From: Fibrella forsythiae
GTDB lineage: Bacteria > Bacteroidota > Bacteroidia > Cytophagales > Spirosomataceae
Length of the DNA: 64,000 nt
Assembly (NCBI RefSeq): GCF_017353175.1
Contig: NZ_JAFMYW010000002.1
Location: 186,001-250,000 of the forward strand
Reading direction: 5' to 3'
Positions 47,519 to 57,041 of this stretch are shown here, piece by piece; positions within the stretch are counted from its first letter, which is position 1; every line of letters begins with the position of its first letter. The notes under the pieces are model-generated. The model worked only from the letters and a program-made list of their open reading frames with translations, made no database searches and was not told the origin of the DNA. The position numbers and the translations under genes are program-made.

Positions 47519-48205
47519 TTACTTCAGAAGCGTCCGGTAGGTGCGGGCAATGCGGGTGGGTGGTACATCGCAGGCGAACAGAAGAACGGCAGCCAGATTG
47601 GCCAACTGAACCCGCAACCACGAATTGGCTTCGTATTTACGAGCCGATACAACAACATCTTTGGGAACAACCATGAACCGAGCCCGTTGTTCAATGCGCC
47701 GGATGATGTCAAAATCTTCCATAATCACATACCGTTCATCGAACCCATGTAACTGGTTAAAAAGAGCCTGGGTGATAAACAGTGTTTGATCACCGCCCCG
47801 ACTCATGAGTCCGCCAAACCGGGTACCATAATTGTTAAAGCGAAGCAAAACCTTATCTGAATCGAACCGGAATCGGTAACGGCCTGCGTCATAGCCTGCC
47901 GCCAACGCCTGCTTAATGTCGCTGACGAAATCAGGATGGACCTGTACATCGGCATGAACGAAATAAAGCACATCGCCGGTAGCCCGCTGTGCTCCGTAAT
48001 TCATTTGAGCGGCTCGCCCCCGCCTGGGTGCTTGTAAGACGGTTGCTCCGGCCCGGCTGGCATACGCAACTGTTTCATCGGTGCTTCCCCCATCAACCAC
48101 CAGTACGTCAGCTACCCGATCGCCCGCATGTGAAAGCACGCGCTTCACAACCTGCTCAATCGTGGCGGCTTCATTATAGGTGGGAACGATAACGCTGATC
48201 ATCAT
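47519..48205 (-). CDS. GT2 glycosyltransferase of the TIGR04283 type
   Basis: This protein of about 228 residues is a GT-A-fold glycosyltransferase: ISVIVPTYNEAATIEQVV at the start, VVDGGSTDETVAYA (nucleotide-sugar binding), GRAAQMNYGAQRATGDVLYFVHADV (acidic DxD-like site) and EDFDIIRRIEQRA. The combination GRA-QMN-GA with HAD fits the family called TIGR04283, some members of which lie in arsenosugar loci. No arsenic genes are near, so the sugar and acceptor are unknown. The longer frame adds MYS; the start is taken at the first of two consecutive ATG codons. Confidence 0.82.
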   Translation of the reverse strand: MMISVIVPTYNEAATIEQVVKRVLSHAGDRVADVLVVDGGSTDETVAYASRAGATVLQAPRRGRAAQMNYGAQRATGDVLYFVHADVQVHPDFVSDIKQALAAGYDAGRYRFRFDSDKVLLRFNNYGTRFGGLMSRGGDQTLFITQALFNQLHGFDERYVIMEDFDIIRRIEQRARFMVVPKDVVVSARKYEANSWLRVQLANLAAVLLFACDVPPTRIARTYRTLLK

Positions 48206-48228
48206 AGAGTACAAAAATCGTACAAAGC

Positions 48229-48265
48229 GAAACGCCCGGCAAGTGGTATGCTTGCCGGGCGTTTC
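48229..48265. terminator. Terminator-like hairpin after the ferritin-like operon
   Basis: GAAACGCCCGGCAAG (48229-48243) pairs with CTTGCCGGGCGTTTC (48251-48265) around seven bases. On the minus strand it follows the second ferritin-like gene. The T-run is weak. Confidence 0.7.
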
Positions 48266-48298
48266 AAGACGTCGTTACTGTAATAAGGTACTGCTCAA

Positions 48299-49087
48299 TT
48301 AGGCAATGAACGGACCAGCAATAGCCAGTACGTCACTTTTGCTAAGTGGCTCGTCGAACGCCTCTGTAACGGCTTCGGCAGACTTACCTGAAATACCGGC
48401 CAACTCAACACCAAGCTGGTTGGTGATGTTGTCGCTGGCATAAATGGTCACAGGCAGGCCGGAAGCGTCAGAATTCGTGATCCATCCTTTGAATCCACGC
48501 AGTACCCGGATACGGGCAGCATGGCGCGCTTCAACTGAGTGGATATTCAGTGCAACTTCGAGAACGGCCGGGGCATTTATCAGGTTACCAGCCTGACCTT
48601 TGTAGGCCCGTACACCGGTATCTTCAAACGCCTGTGACAATGCCATATAGGTCTGGAAGTTTGAGAATACAGTTGGGAAAGCTCCCTTGGCCGTAAAATC
48701 AAATGTTGGTTTAGCAACTGCCTGAGCGCCTAATACTGAACGCAGCAGACGCACATGGGCTTCTTCATGTCTCCGAATGGTACGGAAGATCTCCATGAAC
48801 TGGCTTGGAATCAGGCCTGACGTTTCGGTGCCGCGAACGTAAAATTCTGCTTCGAGGTATTCGAGCGTTAACGCGAAGTTGAGCACCTCAACCACGTTGG
48901 CTGGTAAACCAGACTGGCCGTATGCGTTAGACAGGGCCGAAGCCATGACCACAGGGGCAGCCACAGCTACTTTAGCTGCTTTGTTTGCCCACATGCTGAA
49001 CATGTTGCGGCGTGATACATGAGCCAGGCGGTCGAAAATCTCGCCATCGACGGACTCCAGCTCGTTGAGAATATTTTGCAGATTCAT
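48299..49087 (-). CDS. Ferritin-like domain protein with Tat-type signal (second of pair)
   Basis: The 262-residue protein has a leader with SRRNMFSMW (about 25-33) before a hydrophobic stretch ending in SNAYGQ, resembling a Tat signal. The body is a four-helix ferritin-like bundle (Ferritin_2 type) with LEYLEAEFYVRG, RRHEEAHVRLLRS and SVEARHAARIRVLRG; the Glu and His residues would hold a di-metal centre. The protein should act outside the cytoplasm, possibly in iron or oxidative-stress handling; that is inference. It lies 33 bases after a paralogous gene. Confidence 0.85.
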   Translation of the reverse strand: MNLQNILNELESVDGEIFDRLAHVSRRNMFSMWANKAAKVAVAAPVVMASALSNAYGQSGLPANVVEVLNFALTLEYLEAEFYVRGTETSGLIPSQFMEIFRTIRRHEEAHVRLLRSVLGAQAVAKPTFDFTAKGAFPTVFSNFQTYMALSQAFEDTGVRAYKGQAGNLINAPAVLEVALNIHSVEARHAARIRVLRGFKGWITNSDASGLPVTIYASDNITNQLGVELAGISGKSAEAVTEAFDEPLSKSDVLAIAGPFIA

Positions 49088-49120
49088 TGCTGAGTTTCTG
49101 TTTTCGATGAAAAAATTTAA

Positions 49121-49858
49121 TTAAGCCAGCGTGAAGGTGATGGTCTCCTGAATAAATGGAGCCACAATCGCCAACACAGCACCCGGTTCACGTGAACGCT
49201 CCAGACCCATGGTGTCGACAGGCAGATCACCAGCAAATGAACCCGATAGAGGGAACTGCAAATCACTTAATAAAGCCGCGTGGCGGGCTTCAACAGAAAC
49301 AATTTTACCGGCAGTCAACAGATAAGCGCCTGTTTTCAGATACTTACCAGCACCGTTATAGGCCGATACGCCGGTGTCTTCAAACTGACGGGCTACGTCG
49401 ATAACGACCGACCGCTGTTTGAAGTTGATACCACTGAAATTAGGCGTCAGGCCAGGAATGGCCGCAGAACCCAGTGCTTTTTTGAAAAATTCGCGGTGAA
49501 TAACTTCATGGTCGCGGATGTCGGTAAACATCGTGCGCTCCATAGCCGTCATTTCTGAATAGGGGTTGGCCAACAGCATCTCGTAGTAAGCTGCTTCGAG
49601 CTGTTCCAGCGCGTAGGCGTAGTTAAGAATAGCAACTTCACCAGTGCCTAAGTCAACCGTGATGCCATTGCTCATTTTCCGGGCATACTTGCTCAGATTG
49701 TATTCAGGAGTCGATGATACTGCTACCTCGTCTGTTGGTGTGCAAGAAGACAGGATCCCACCCACTACTGCAGCCCCACCTACATAACGTAGGAACGACC
49801 GACGGCCCACGCCTTCCACGCGGGTCGGCGACTCAGGCAATGTGTTAAGTTCTTCCAT
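49121..49858 (-). CDS. Ferritin-like domain lipoprotein with Tat-type signal (first of pair)
   Basis: The 245-residue protein has GRRSFLRYVGGAAVVGG (about 18-34), a twin-arginine motif, followed by a lipobox ILSSC. It should be a Tat-exported lipoprotein. The body repeats the ferritin-like layout of its neighbour: YALEQLEAAYYEMLLAN, IRDHEVIHREFFKKAL and SVEARHAALLSDLQ, with Glu/His residues placed for a di-metal site. The tandem paralogues probably form one operon read right to left. They may build a hetero-oligomer. Confidence 0.85.
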   Translation of the reverse strand: MEELNTLPESPTRVEGVGRRSFLRYVGGAAVVGGILSSCTPTDEVAVSSTPEYNLSKYARKMSNGITVDLGTGEVAILNYAYALEQLEAAYYEMLLANPYSEMTAMERTMFTDIRDHEVIHREFFKKALGSAAIPGLTPNFSGINFKQRSVVIDVARQFEDTGVSAYNGAGKYLKTGAYLLTAGKIVSVEARHAALLSDLQFPLSGSFAGDLPVDTMGLERSREPGAVLAIVAPFIQETITFTLA

Positions 49859-50086
49859 AATCGTAGAATATAAGAATCGGTTAATCTTTCGCCGGTTGTT
49901 CGGGAAAGCTTATGGTATACGATGTCGGGAAGACTTTGGATTTTTTATATTGACGGAACGGGAAAAAAAAGATGGGTACTGCTGAAAGTACGATTATGTA
50001 TCTACGGCAAGAAAAGTAAAGTTACAAAAGGTTGGTATATTACAATATTAACCCTATAGGATAATAGAGAAGTGGGCTTCTGTATC

Positions 50087-51547
50087 TTACCTGTTTTTTT
50101 GCCATTTGATTGGGTCAACCATGGGAATCGGGTACGTATCGCCGATACCGACGCCAAATTCGGCCTGTTGCTGTTGGGTTAGCTCAGACACCAGATGCAC
50201 CTTGTCGCCAGGTACGTTGGCCAGTTCCGGAAGCCAGTGTTTTACATATAGACCCTGCTCATCGTATCGGGTGGCCTGACTGTATATGTTGAAGTACCGG
50301 GGCTGCCCGTTCGGGGCTTCGCGTGGGTCGTTGCCTACACCCGCCACATAATTCCAGTTGCCCCAGTTGCTACACGGGTCATAATCGATCAGCAGGCTTT
50401 CGAAATAAGCCGCCCCCCAGGTCCAGTTGAGGCCCAGATCGTTTACCAGAAAGCTGGCCACATTTTGCCGGCCCCGGTTGCTCATGAAGCCCGTTGCGTT
50501 CAGTTCGCGCATGTTGGCGTCGATCAACGGAATGCCGGTTTCTCCCCTGGCCCAGCGTTGAAATAGATCAGGATCGTGATTCCACTGTTTTTTTAGTGCG
50601 TGTTTGATGCCGCTTGGCTTAAACAGCCGCGAGCCGAAACGGAGGGCAACAAACCGGAAAAAGTCGCGCCAGATCAGTTCGAAAATCAGCCAGTAAGTCG
50701 ACTCGTTGCCGCCCCGGTCCTGTTCATAGCGTTTTATTTCGTGGTAAATAAATCGGGGCGATAAACAGCCGTGGGCAAGCCAGGCCGAAAATTTGCTCGA
50801 GTACGCTTCACCTAGCATCCCGTTGCGGGTAGCCTTGTAGGTACGTATCAGATCGCTCGTCCAGAGGTAATGCTCAAGGCGGGCGAGGGCTACCGATTCA
50901 CCACCCTTAAATGAGATCGCCGCCCGATTATCGGTTTGTAGTGTTTCCGTGAAACCCAGTTGCTCCAGCGTTGGCAGATCTCCTGCCTTGATGCCGGTAG
51001 GCATAACGACCTGGTCTGGCGTAGGGTCCAGTTCACGTACCTGCGCCTCTTTCTCAACGCGGGTTCTGAACTGAGTAAACACGTCCGGGAGTTTAGCAAT
51101 GCCAAATGGCAAGTCTCTGATATGATAGAGCGTACTGCTCCAGAATAGTTCGATATCGATGTTAAGGGGTTTCAGCCGTTTCGACAACGCCGACTCTACG
51201 TCTGTTTCTTCCGATGTTACCTCTTTGCTGGCATACACAGCCCTGGCATTGATCTCCTCGGCCATGTCGGCCAGTATCTGAGCCGGATCACCGACCCGAA
51301 TAATCAGATCGGCCCCACGTGCCCGGAGCGATTGGCGCAGGTCAGCCACACTTTCGAGCAGAAAATTGGCCCGGAAAATGCCCGTTTTTTTAAGGCCAAG
51401 TTTAGGTAGTTCCCGAAATTGGGCCGGATCGAACACGTAAACGGGCAGTACCTCAGCGGCTTCGGTACAGGCTGCCGTAAGGGCGGGGTTATCGTGAAGC
51501 CGCAGATCGCTGCGGAACCAGTAAAGAATACGATTGGGAGATGACAT
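50087..51547 (-). CDS. Cryptochrome DASH
   Basis: DASH cryptochromes bind FAD and an antenna cofactor and repair cyclobutane dimers in single-stranded DNA. The 486-residue protein starts with ILYWFRSDLRLHDNPAL (photolyase N-domain). It carries the FAD-domain motifs NRGRQNVASFLVNDLG, WTWGAAYFESLLIDYDPCSN and NWNYVAGVGNDPREAPNGQ near the C-terminus, which are diagnostic for the DASH branch. Length is normal. It appears to stand alone, 101 bases before the end of the GT39-like gene on the same strand. Confidence 0.95.
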   Translation of the reverse strand: MSSPNRILYWFRSDLRLHDNPALTAACTEAAEVLPVYVFDPAQFRELPKLGLKKTGIFRANFLLESVADLRQSLRARGADLIIRVGDPAQILADMAEEINARAVYASKEVTSEETDVESALSKRLKPLNIDIELFWSSTLYHIRDLPFGIAKLPDVFTQFRTRVEKEAQVRELDPTPDQVVMPTGIKAGDLPTLEQLGFTETLQTDNRAAISFKGGESVALARLEHYLWTSDLIRTYKATRNGMLGEAYSSKFSAWLAHGCLSPRFIYHEIKRYEQDRGGNESTYWLIFELIWRDFFRFVALRFGSRLFKPSGIKHALKKQWNHDPDLFQRWARGETGIPLIDANMRELNATGFMSNRGRQNVASFLVNDLGLNWTWGAAYFESLLIDYDPCSNWGNWNYVAGVGNDPREAPNGQPRYFNIYSQATRYDEQGLYVKHWLPELANVPGDKVHLVSELTQQQQAEFGVGIGDTYPIPMVDPIKWQKNR

Positions 51548-51648
51548 AGGCGGATACGTACCCGAAACGGATACGGTAAATCAACCCGGGGTGAAGCAAA
51601 AAGATTAGCGCTGCGCGCAAAAAATGCCCTGAAACAGCCCGATTTCAT

Positions 51649-53301
51649 TTAGTGGGCCGCTTCGGTAAAGGCACATTCCCGGATAGTAATACCGGCCATT
51701 GTGGTCGGTATGGTTTGAATAACGCGAACAGTTCCGTTCTGGATAAACCGTTCAATCTGGTAATTCCACTGCTCATCGACCACGAAAAAATGTGGAATCT
51801 GATTCGGGTTAAAATTAGTCAGCGTTTTGATGGCCGCCACCCGGTACTTCGTCCGGATCGCTTCCAACGTATGAAAACCCACCGATGCGCCCAGGTCATT
51901 GGCTGGATGGAAGGCTGATGCGCGGTCTAACAGGAAGTAGACCGGGCGCTGCTTGTGGCTGTAGAACCAGACCGGTATAAAGTTGATCGACGACTCCAGA
52001 AAAACCGGGTATCGTTTATCCAATTGATCAACATATGACATAACCGTAGTTGGTGCCAGCGACACCTTCCGGCTCTGGTAGAACAGCAGGCCAGCCAGCC
52101 CAACCAGATAAACGGGCAGTATCCATACCCCTGCCATGCGTACGGATCTGCCCTGCAAGAAGCGGCGGAACAAACCGGTTCTTGGGCGGCTGGTTACAGA
52201 TTGTTGGCTGGTGGCAGAGCGGATGCCAACGAAATAATGAACGGCATAAACCAACTGGTAGATGACCAGTAAATGGCTCGGCCAGAGATAACGACTGATG
52301 AATACAGATGTGTGCAACAGGCTGACAGCCAGTGTTATAATAAGGGTTGTCAGGTAAAGAAAGCCCGCCAGCAGGTACAGCATGAAGGCCTGGTCGGCAA
52401 TGGCATACCGAAATCCGTTTCTTAGTTTAGGAATGGCAATAAAACCAAACAGGGCGATCAGGCCCAGAAACCGCAAGACAACCACGAGTGAGAACAGACC
52501 GGTTGCTTCCAGTTTTGCCGAGGGAGTGGGGGCCAGTTCGCCAACAATGCTGAAAAATGACCGTAAAGTCGGAAGCGGAATCCAGGAGTGTGGTTGGCCC
52601 GCTCTGGCCTGAATGGCGAAACTCGGGTACCAGATCAATAGCCAGCCAATACCAATCAATATGAACGTACCCAGCGCGTAGCCGTAGTAACGACTACCCG
52701 ACCAGATCCAGAGTAGACCGAAAAAAGCCCCCGCCGCCGCTACGTAGAAAAGGCCGAAGTTGTGGGTCAGTACCACAAGCAGGCCAATAAGGGTGTGGGC
52801 CAAGAGCAAACTCCCTTTCCACGGCTGGCGAATCAGTTGGTGAAGCGCCACAAAGTAGAGCAGCGTCAGCAGCAGAAACAGCGGGTAAGCCCTGATCTGC
52901 GTAGCCAGTGTGCTGTTCAGAAAGGTGAGTCCGGCCAGCAACGTCACCAGCACAAAATTGACAGCTGGCCGGTTGAGGAAGTAAGTTATATACTGATAAA
53001 ATATAGCCAAAGTACTGGCAAAGAGCACAACAGATACACTTTTCAGGAACACCACGTTCATACTGACGGTGTGGGCGAGTAGCCAGTACAGATTCGCAAA
53101 CAACGGCGGATTGGCATCCAGACCACTGACGATCGCATCGTTCAGGTGAGTCAGTGACTGGTCGGAGATGAGCAGGTAGCTTAACAATTCATCCATCCAG
53201 AGCAATTGCCGTTTGGCAAACAGCGAAGCCATGAAGCTGCCGGCAAAAAGAACAAAAATAAGCAAACTGAACAGCCACGTTTTGCGGGCAACAGGGCGCA
53301 T
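51649..53301 (-). CDS. GT39-like membrane glycosyltransferase
   Basis: This 550-residue protein has about ten or more membrane helices starting at residue 10. The first periplasmic loop contains LLWMDELLSYLL, with the acidic pair typical of GT-C enzymes such as the GT39/ArnT group, which transfer sugars from lipid carriers. A soluble C-terminal part of about 130 residues follows the last helix (LVGLAGLLFYQSRKV). Donor and acceptor are unknown. No neighbours suggest a pathway. Similarity is to the general group only, so the function is tentative. Confidence 0.7.
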   Translation of the reverse strand: MRPVARKTWLFSLLIFVLFAGSFMASLFAKRQLLWMDELLSYLLISDQSLTHLNDAIVSGLDANPPLFANLYWLLAHTVSMNVVFLKSVSVVLFASTLAIFYQYITYFLNRPAVNFVLVTLLAGLTFLNSTLATQIRAYPLFLLLTLLYFVALHQLIRQPWKGSLLLAHTLIGLLVVLTHNFGLFYVAAAGAFFGLLWIWSGSRYYGYALGTFILIGIGWLLIWYPSFAIQARAGQPHSWIPLPTLRSFFSIVGELAPTPSAKLEATGLFSLVVVLRFLGLIALFGFIAIPKLRNGFRYAIADQAFMLYLLAGFLYLTTLIITLAVSLLHTSVFISRYLWPSHLLVIYQLVYAVHYFVGIRSATSQQSVTSRPRTGLFRRFLQGRSVRMAGVWILPVYLVGLAGLLFYQSRKVSLAPTTVMSYVDQLDKRYPVFLESSINFIPVWFYSHKQRPVYFLLDRASAFHPANDLGASVGFHTLEAIRTKYRVAAIKTLTNFNPNQIPHFFVVDEQWNYQIERFIQNGTVRVIQTIPTTMAGITIRECAFTEAAH

Positions 53302-53497
53302 GAAAGACGGTCAGACTGATTGTGGAAACGGACGATTAATTTGTAGACGTTAATATATGATCATGTTTTTAAATCATAGATACAAAGCCGATTCACTGGT
53401 CGTTATTGTGAGCTAATATGTTGTGGGGACTAGCTGGGTCAGGTACGTAGGGCTGGTTGGCCTGTGGTTGTGAAGTACGGCTTTCTGCTGCCCTACA

Positions 53498-54130
53498 TCA
53501 GTGGCTCCGCTCAACGGCCAGTTTTATGCCCAGCAGAATGAAGAGGGTGCCCGTAAACCGATTGAGCCAGGTTTTAATCAGCTGATTACGCTTAAAACCA
53601 GCGCTCATATTGGCCGAAAAAATGGCCAGCATCAGATTCCAGATCGTGCCAGTCAGGTTGAACGTCAGGCCCAGAAGGAGAAACGAAACGGATGTATGGC
53701 TGTACGTTTTCTGAACAAACTGTGGCAGAAATGCAATGAAGAATAACGCCACTTTGGGGTTTAGTACGTTTGTTACTATTCCCGACACGACGAGTTGCCG
53801 GTAATTGGTTTTGGTCATAGCAGCCACATCGAACGCTGTGTCATCCCGCGTTAGGATCATCCGAATACCGAGGTAAAACAGGTAAGCTGCCCCCAGGTAT
53901 TTTACAATGTTGAAGGCCAGTTGTGACTCAGCAATCAGGATAGACAAGCCAAAGGCGGCCAGAAATGTATGCACCAGACAACCCACCGTGATCCCCAGCG
54001 CCGAGTAAATCCCCGCCTGCATTCCCTGCGAGAGGCTTCTGCCCAGAATATACATGGTATCTGAGCCGGGCGTCATGTTCAGTAGGATACCGGCCAGAAC
54101 AAAAGCAGCAAAATTGTCGATTCCGAACAT
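53498..54130 (-). CDS. LysE-family amino-acid exporter
   Basis: The 210-residue protein has six hydrophobic segments and the N-terminal LysE/RhtB signature (FAAFVLAGILLNMTPGSDTMYILGRSLSQG). GAAYLFYLGIRMI and VTNVLNPKVALFFIAFLPQFV follow, all standard for this family of efflux permeases. The substrate is likely an amino acid but cannot be read from sequence. It appears to be a single-gene unit. Confidence 0.92.
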   Translation of the reverse strand: MFGIDNFAAFVLAGILLNMTPGSDTMYILGRSLSQGMQAGIYSALGITVGCLVHTFLAAFGLSILIAESQLAFNIVKYLGAAYLFYLGIRMILTRDDTAFDVAAMTKTNYRQLVVSGIVTNVLNPKVALFFIAFLPQFVQKTYSHTSVSFLLLGLTFNLTGTIWNLMLAIFSANMSAGFKRNQLIKTWLNRFTGTLFILLGIKLAVERSH

Positions 54131-54404
54131 AGGTGATAAACGGGCATTGGACCCACGAAAGGTAACGCTGGCTGGTTAATGGGTGGAATAAAAGCGTGCG
54201 GGAAGTTCAAAAAAAACGTTGGCGACGTACCTGAAGGCGTAAGTAAAAACGGATTGAGCGTACTGAATAAAACGATCCGGAATACCGGCCAGCAGTGGGC
54301 TTTATCCAAGCACGCGAAGTCCGGGTCAAGTGCAAGCCGTAGCCATCTGATCGGGTTGAATTGAACATGCTGATCAAGCTACAGCTAAACACGTCAGAAT
54401 GTAG

Positions 54405-55394
54405 TTAGTTGGGTAAAAACCGGATTATCACCCGCCTGTTTTTAGCCTTGTTTTGTTCCGAATCATTCGCGGCTTCGGGCGAATCGGGGCCTTCCCAAGT
54501 GGCTATAAGTTGTTCGTCTGGTATGCCATGTTGCCGTAAATAGTTGATCACCATTCTGACACGGTATTCTGACAAGGTTATGTTCAGGTCGCGCCTGCCC
54601 ACATTATCTGTATAACCGGTAAGCTGAATTTTCGTGATCTTGTGGCTGGCTAAAAAGCTGGCTACCGAATCCAGGGTTGTCTTGGCGCTAGGAGTGAGAT
54701 CATAACTGCTCTGGTCAAAATAAAGAAGTCTGGTTGCCATACCGGGCTCCAGTTTAGGTGATGTCAACTCTTCAGGGTTATCAAATAATATGGCTTTAAA
54801 CGTGAATCCCTGGCCAACGATCAACGTTTCGCGCTTCAGCACACGGCCATTTATGAGCGACGAGGTGAGCAGATATTCGCCAGGATCGATGTGCTCCAGG
54901 GCTATGTGCTTCAGGTGATGACCGGGTCTGAATCGCAGGCTGGTTACGTAGGCTGGATTATCTGGCCTGGTTAGCGCATAAGCAATGTTAATGCTGTCTG
55001 GAGCGGTAAAATAGAGCGATAGTCGAGTGGGCGATTGCACACTACTTGAGTCATTGGGGCTCATTGGTACATCGACCATGAAGCTGGCGTTATCCGTTGT
55101 TTTTCCAGATAGTTGTACAGGCACTACAATGGTATGATACCCCGTCGCCTCAAAAAGAACAGCTTTAGCAGATGCCGGAATCTGACAGGCGAACTTGCCG
55201 GAACGGCTGGTAACCACTACTCGTTGTTTTTGGCCTCCCGATTGTGTGTAAGCTGCAATGGACACTGAAATGCCGGTGGCCATATCATAGCATCTGCCAT
55301 GTAGCCTGATTGAGTCTGCTGCCTGATGTTGCTTTTCCTGATAAAAACGGCCGTTGAGTAGAGGAACCAGAGCGAAAAGAATAGCCAAAAACAT
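54405..55394 (-). CDS. OmpA-family protein (tandem copy B)
   Basis: The 329-residue protein has an N-terminal hydrophobic segment (MFLAILFALVPLLNG), a beta-sandwich domain (about 30-110, GRCYDMATGISVSIAAYTQ to GYHTIVVPVQLSG), a second non-conserved domain, and a C-terminal OmpA peptidoglycan-binding domain (about 215-329: LYFDQSSYDLTPSAKTTLDSVA, LTGYTDNVGRRDLN, NRRVIIRFLPN). The TDN-R residues are those that contact peptidoglycan. It would anchor an outer-membrane structure to the wall. It is a paralogue of the gene at 55720 and lies downstream of it on the same strand. Confidence 0.85.
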   Translation of the reverse strand: MFLAILFALVPLLNGRFYQEKQHQAADSIRLHGRCYDMATGISVSIAAYTQSGGQKQRVVVTSRSGKFACQIPASAKAVLFEATGYHTIVVPVQLSGKTTDNASFMVDVPMSPNDSSSVQSPTRLSLYFTAPDSINIAYALTRPDNPAYVTSLRFRPGHHLKHIALEHIDPGEYLLTSSLINGRVLKRETLIVGQGFTFKAILFDNPEELTSPKLEPGMATRLLYFDQSSYDLTPSAKTTLDSVASFLASHKITKIQLTGYTDNVGRRDLNITLSEYRVRMVINYLRQHGIPDEQLIATWEGPDSPEAANDSEQNKAKNRRVIIRFLPN

Positions 55395-55719
55395 ACACGT
55401 TGATTTCCCTAAGGGTTATTCCCTGAAGTTACCCGATCTGTCGCAAAAGAACCATTTCAAGCTATCCCAAGCCTGGAATGTTAGTAGGCGGTATTGGCTT
55501 TCAGATAACTCACGTTCTCGTTAGTTTCCAGCATCGGTGACTTATTCAGTAATGTCAATTCGCCAATACCAGGCTCAGGAAATGGGTAACTGCACTCAGA
55601 AAAGAGCGGTAAAACGCAGGTGAAAAGTGTCAGCGAAAAGCTGCAGAGAAGCACATCAGACAAAGCTGCGGCTAATAGCTTAAGCAGTGTACCGGTCAGA
55701 TTGCCGAAAGGTAGTGCTG
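55395..55719. other. Gap between the tandem OmpA genes
   Basis: These 325 bases contain only a 60-codon minus-strand frame (55481-55663) with a hydrophobic N-terminal stretch (LLCSFSLTLFTCVLPLF). I cannot support it as a gene: it has no recognisable domain. It might be a small exported peptide or a decayed piece of an OmpA-type gene. Confidence 0.4.
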
Positions 55720-56808
55720 TTATCTGGGTAAAAACTGGATAACGACCCGCCTGTTTCTGAGCCGGTTTGATTCCGGATCATCTGAGGTGGCAAGCGAGTC
55801 GGGGCCCCTTCCTGTAAGGAATAATTGGTCTGGCCGAACACCTTTCTGTTTCAGGTAATTCGCTACAGTCCGTGCCCGGAATTCCGACAAAATCACGTTT
55901 AGATCGCGCCGTCCAATGTTCTCGGTATAACCAGTTACGTTTAGTCGGATGGTAGGCCGTTGTATCAGAATGGTGGAAACAGAGTCTAGCATCATTTTTG
56001 CGGCATCGCGCAGGTCGTAACTGCTTTGGTCGAAATACACCGTTGTGGGGCTGAAGAACTTAGCAGGCCTCTCTTTCGGGACAGGTGCTGCAACCACTAC
56101 GGTCGCTACTGCAGCACTGGAGGTGACTACCTGTACCGGGTCAGGTTTTTTGACAATGACGGCCAAAAAATTAGAGCCAGGATTAATCTTTACCGTGTTG
56201 GTAAACAGTAATTCCCCGCCTGCTGATGTGGCAGTAACCAGGTACGTCTTTCCCGGTTTGACCGTGTCGATATTGAGATTGGTCAGGGGCTGCTTCTGAT
56301 TCCATTCTGGTTTCATAGTCAGCGAGATACCCGATTCTTTTCCGTCGATTGGCACTACTTTGTAATTGATTTCGAGGTCAGCAGGTACGTCGAAATTCAG
56401 GCATAACTGATTGACAATCGCTACTGCCTGCCAGTTGGGTGCTCCCATTTCCACGGTAAGCCTGAATCTGGCATTATCTGATATACCCTGATTGAATTTG
56501 ACCGGAATAACCGCCTGCCTGAAGCCCTCCGATTCAAAAACGATCGTTTCGGTTAAAACGGGTACCACCAGATTGAACCGGCCGGTGGCATCGCTTTCAC
56601 CTACTTTCACTTTACTCTGTTTGTACAAGGCAAAGGCACTGCTCTTGAGCCTGGCTTTCGTAACCGCATTGAGGCAACTCCCCTGAATCTTCACCAACTG
56701 AAGATTATGCAATTCGGCTGGATCATGCAGAAAAAGGCTACGCAGACAAAAGAGACTGGCGATGATATAGGTAAGCATACCGGCTGACATTCCTGATAGT
56801 TGTACCAT
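55720..56808 (-). CDS. OmpA-family protein (tandem copy A)
   Basis: From the ATG at 56808 the protein has about 362 residues. It has a hydrophobic signal (MLTYIIASLFCLRSLFL), a CNA-B-like beta-sandwich (about 40-110: GSCLNAVTKARLKSSAFALY to GFRQAVIPVKFN), a middle domain and linker (TSSAAVATVVVAAPVPKERP), and an OmpA domain (YFDQSSYDLRDAAKMMLDSV, VTGYTENIGRRDLN, NRRVVIQFLPR). A longer frame reaches a GTG at 56841 but adds a charged stretch before the signal. The order of domains equals that of copy B, so the two arose by tandem duplication. Confidence 0.85.
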   Translation of the reverse strand: MVQLSGMSAGMLTYIIASLFCLRSLFLHDPAELHNLQLVKIQGSCLNAVTKARLKSSAFALYKQSKVKVGESDATGRFNLVVPVLTETIVFESEGFRQAVIPVKFNQGISDNARFRLTVEMGAPNWQAVAIVNQLCLNFDVPADLEINYKVVPIDGKESGISLTMKPEWNQKQPLTNLNIDTVKPGKTYLVTATSAGGELLFTNTVKINPGSNFLAVIVKKPDPVQVVTSSAAVATVVVAAPVPKERPAKFFSPTTVYFDQSSYDLRDAAKMMLDSVSTILIQRPTIRLNVTGYTENIGRRDLNVILSEFRARTVANYLKQKGVRPDQLFLTGRGPDSLATSDDPESNRLRNRRVVIQFLPR

Positions 56809-57041
56809 ACTCTTTTTACAGAGCAGTACACCGTGAAACACAGGAGTTGCAGCAATAAACAGGCCTAAATTGATTGCAGGGTAACCGAAAAAAGTAAAAA
56901 TTGCCCGGCAAAATTTATTATTTTCAGTCTACAGCTATGTACTACCGAAGCCCTGGCTTCGGTAATTGAATAAAGTATCGGTTTTAAGGCTTCCGATGCT
57001 GTGCTGTTAAGTCCCTGATGGGGCAAACATGATATAATCTC

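Noticed and set aside
55481-55663. Small lipoprotein gene between the OmpA genes
   Set aside because: The frame has a hydrophobic start but no domain or supporting context; it is mentioned only as the content of the gap.
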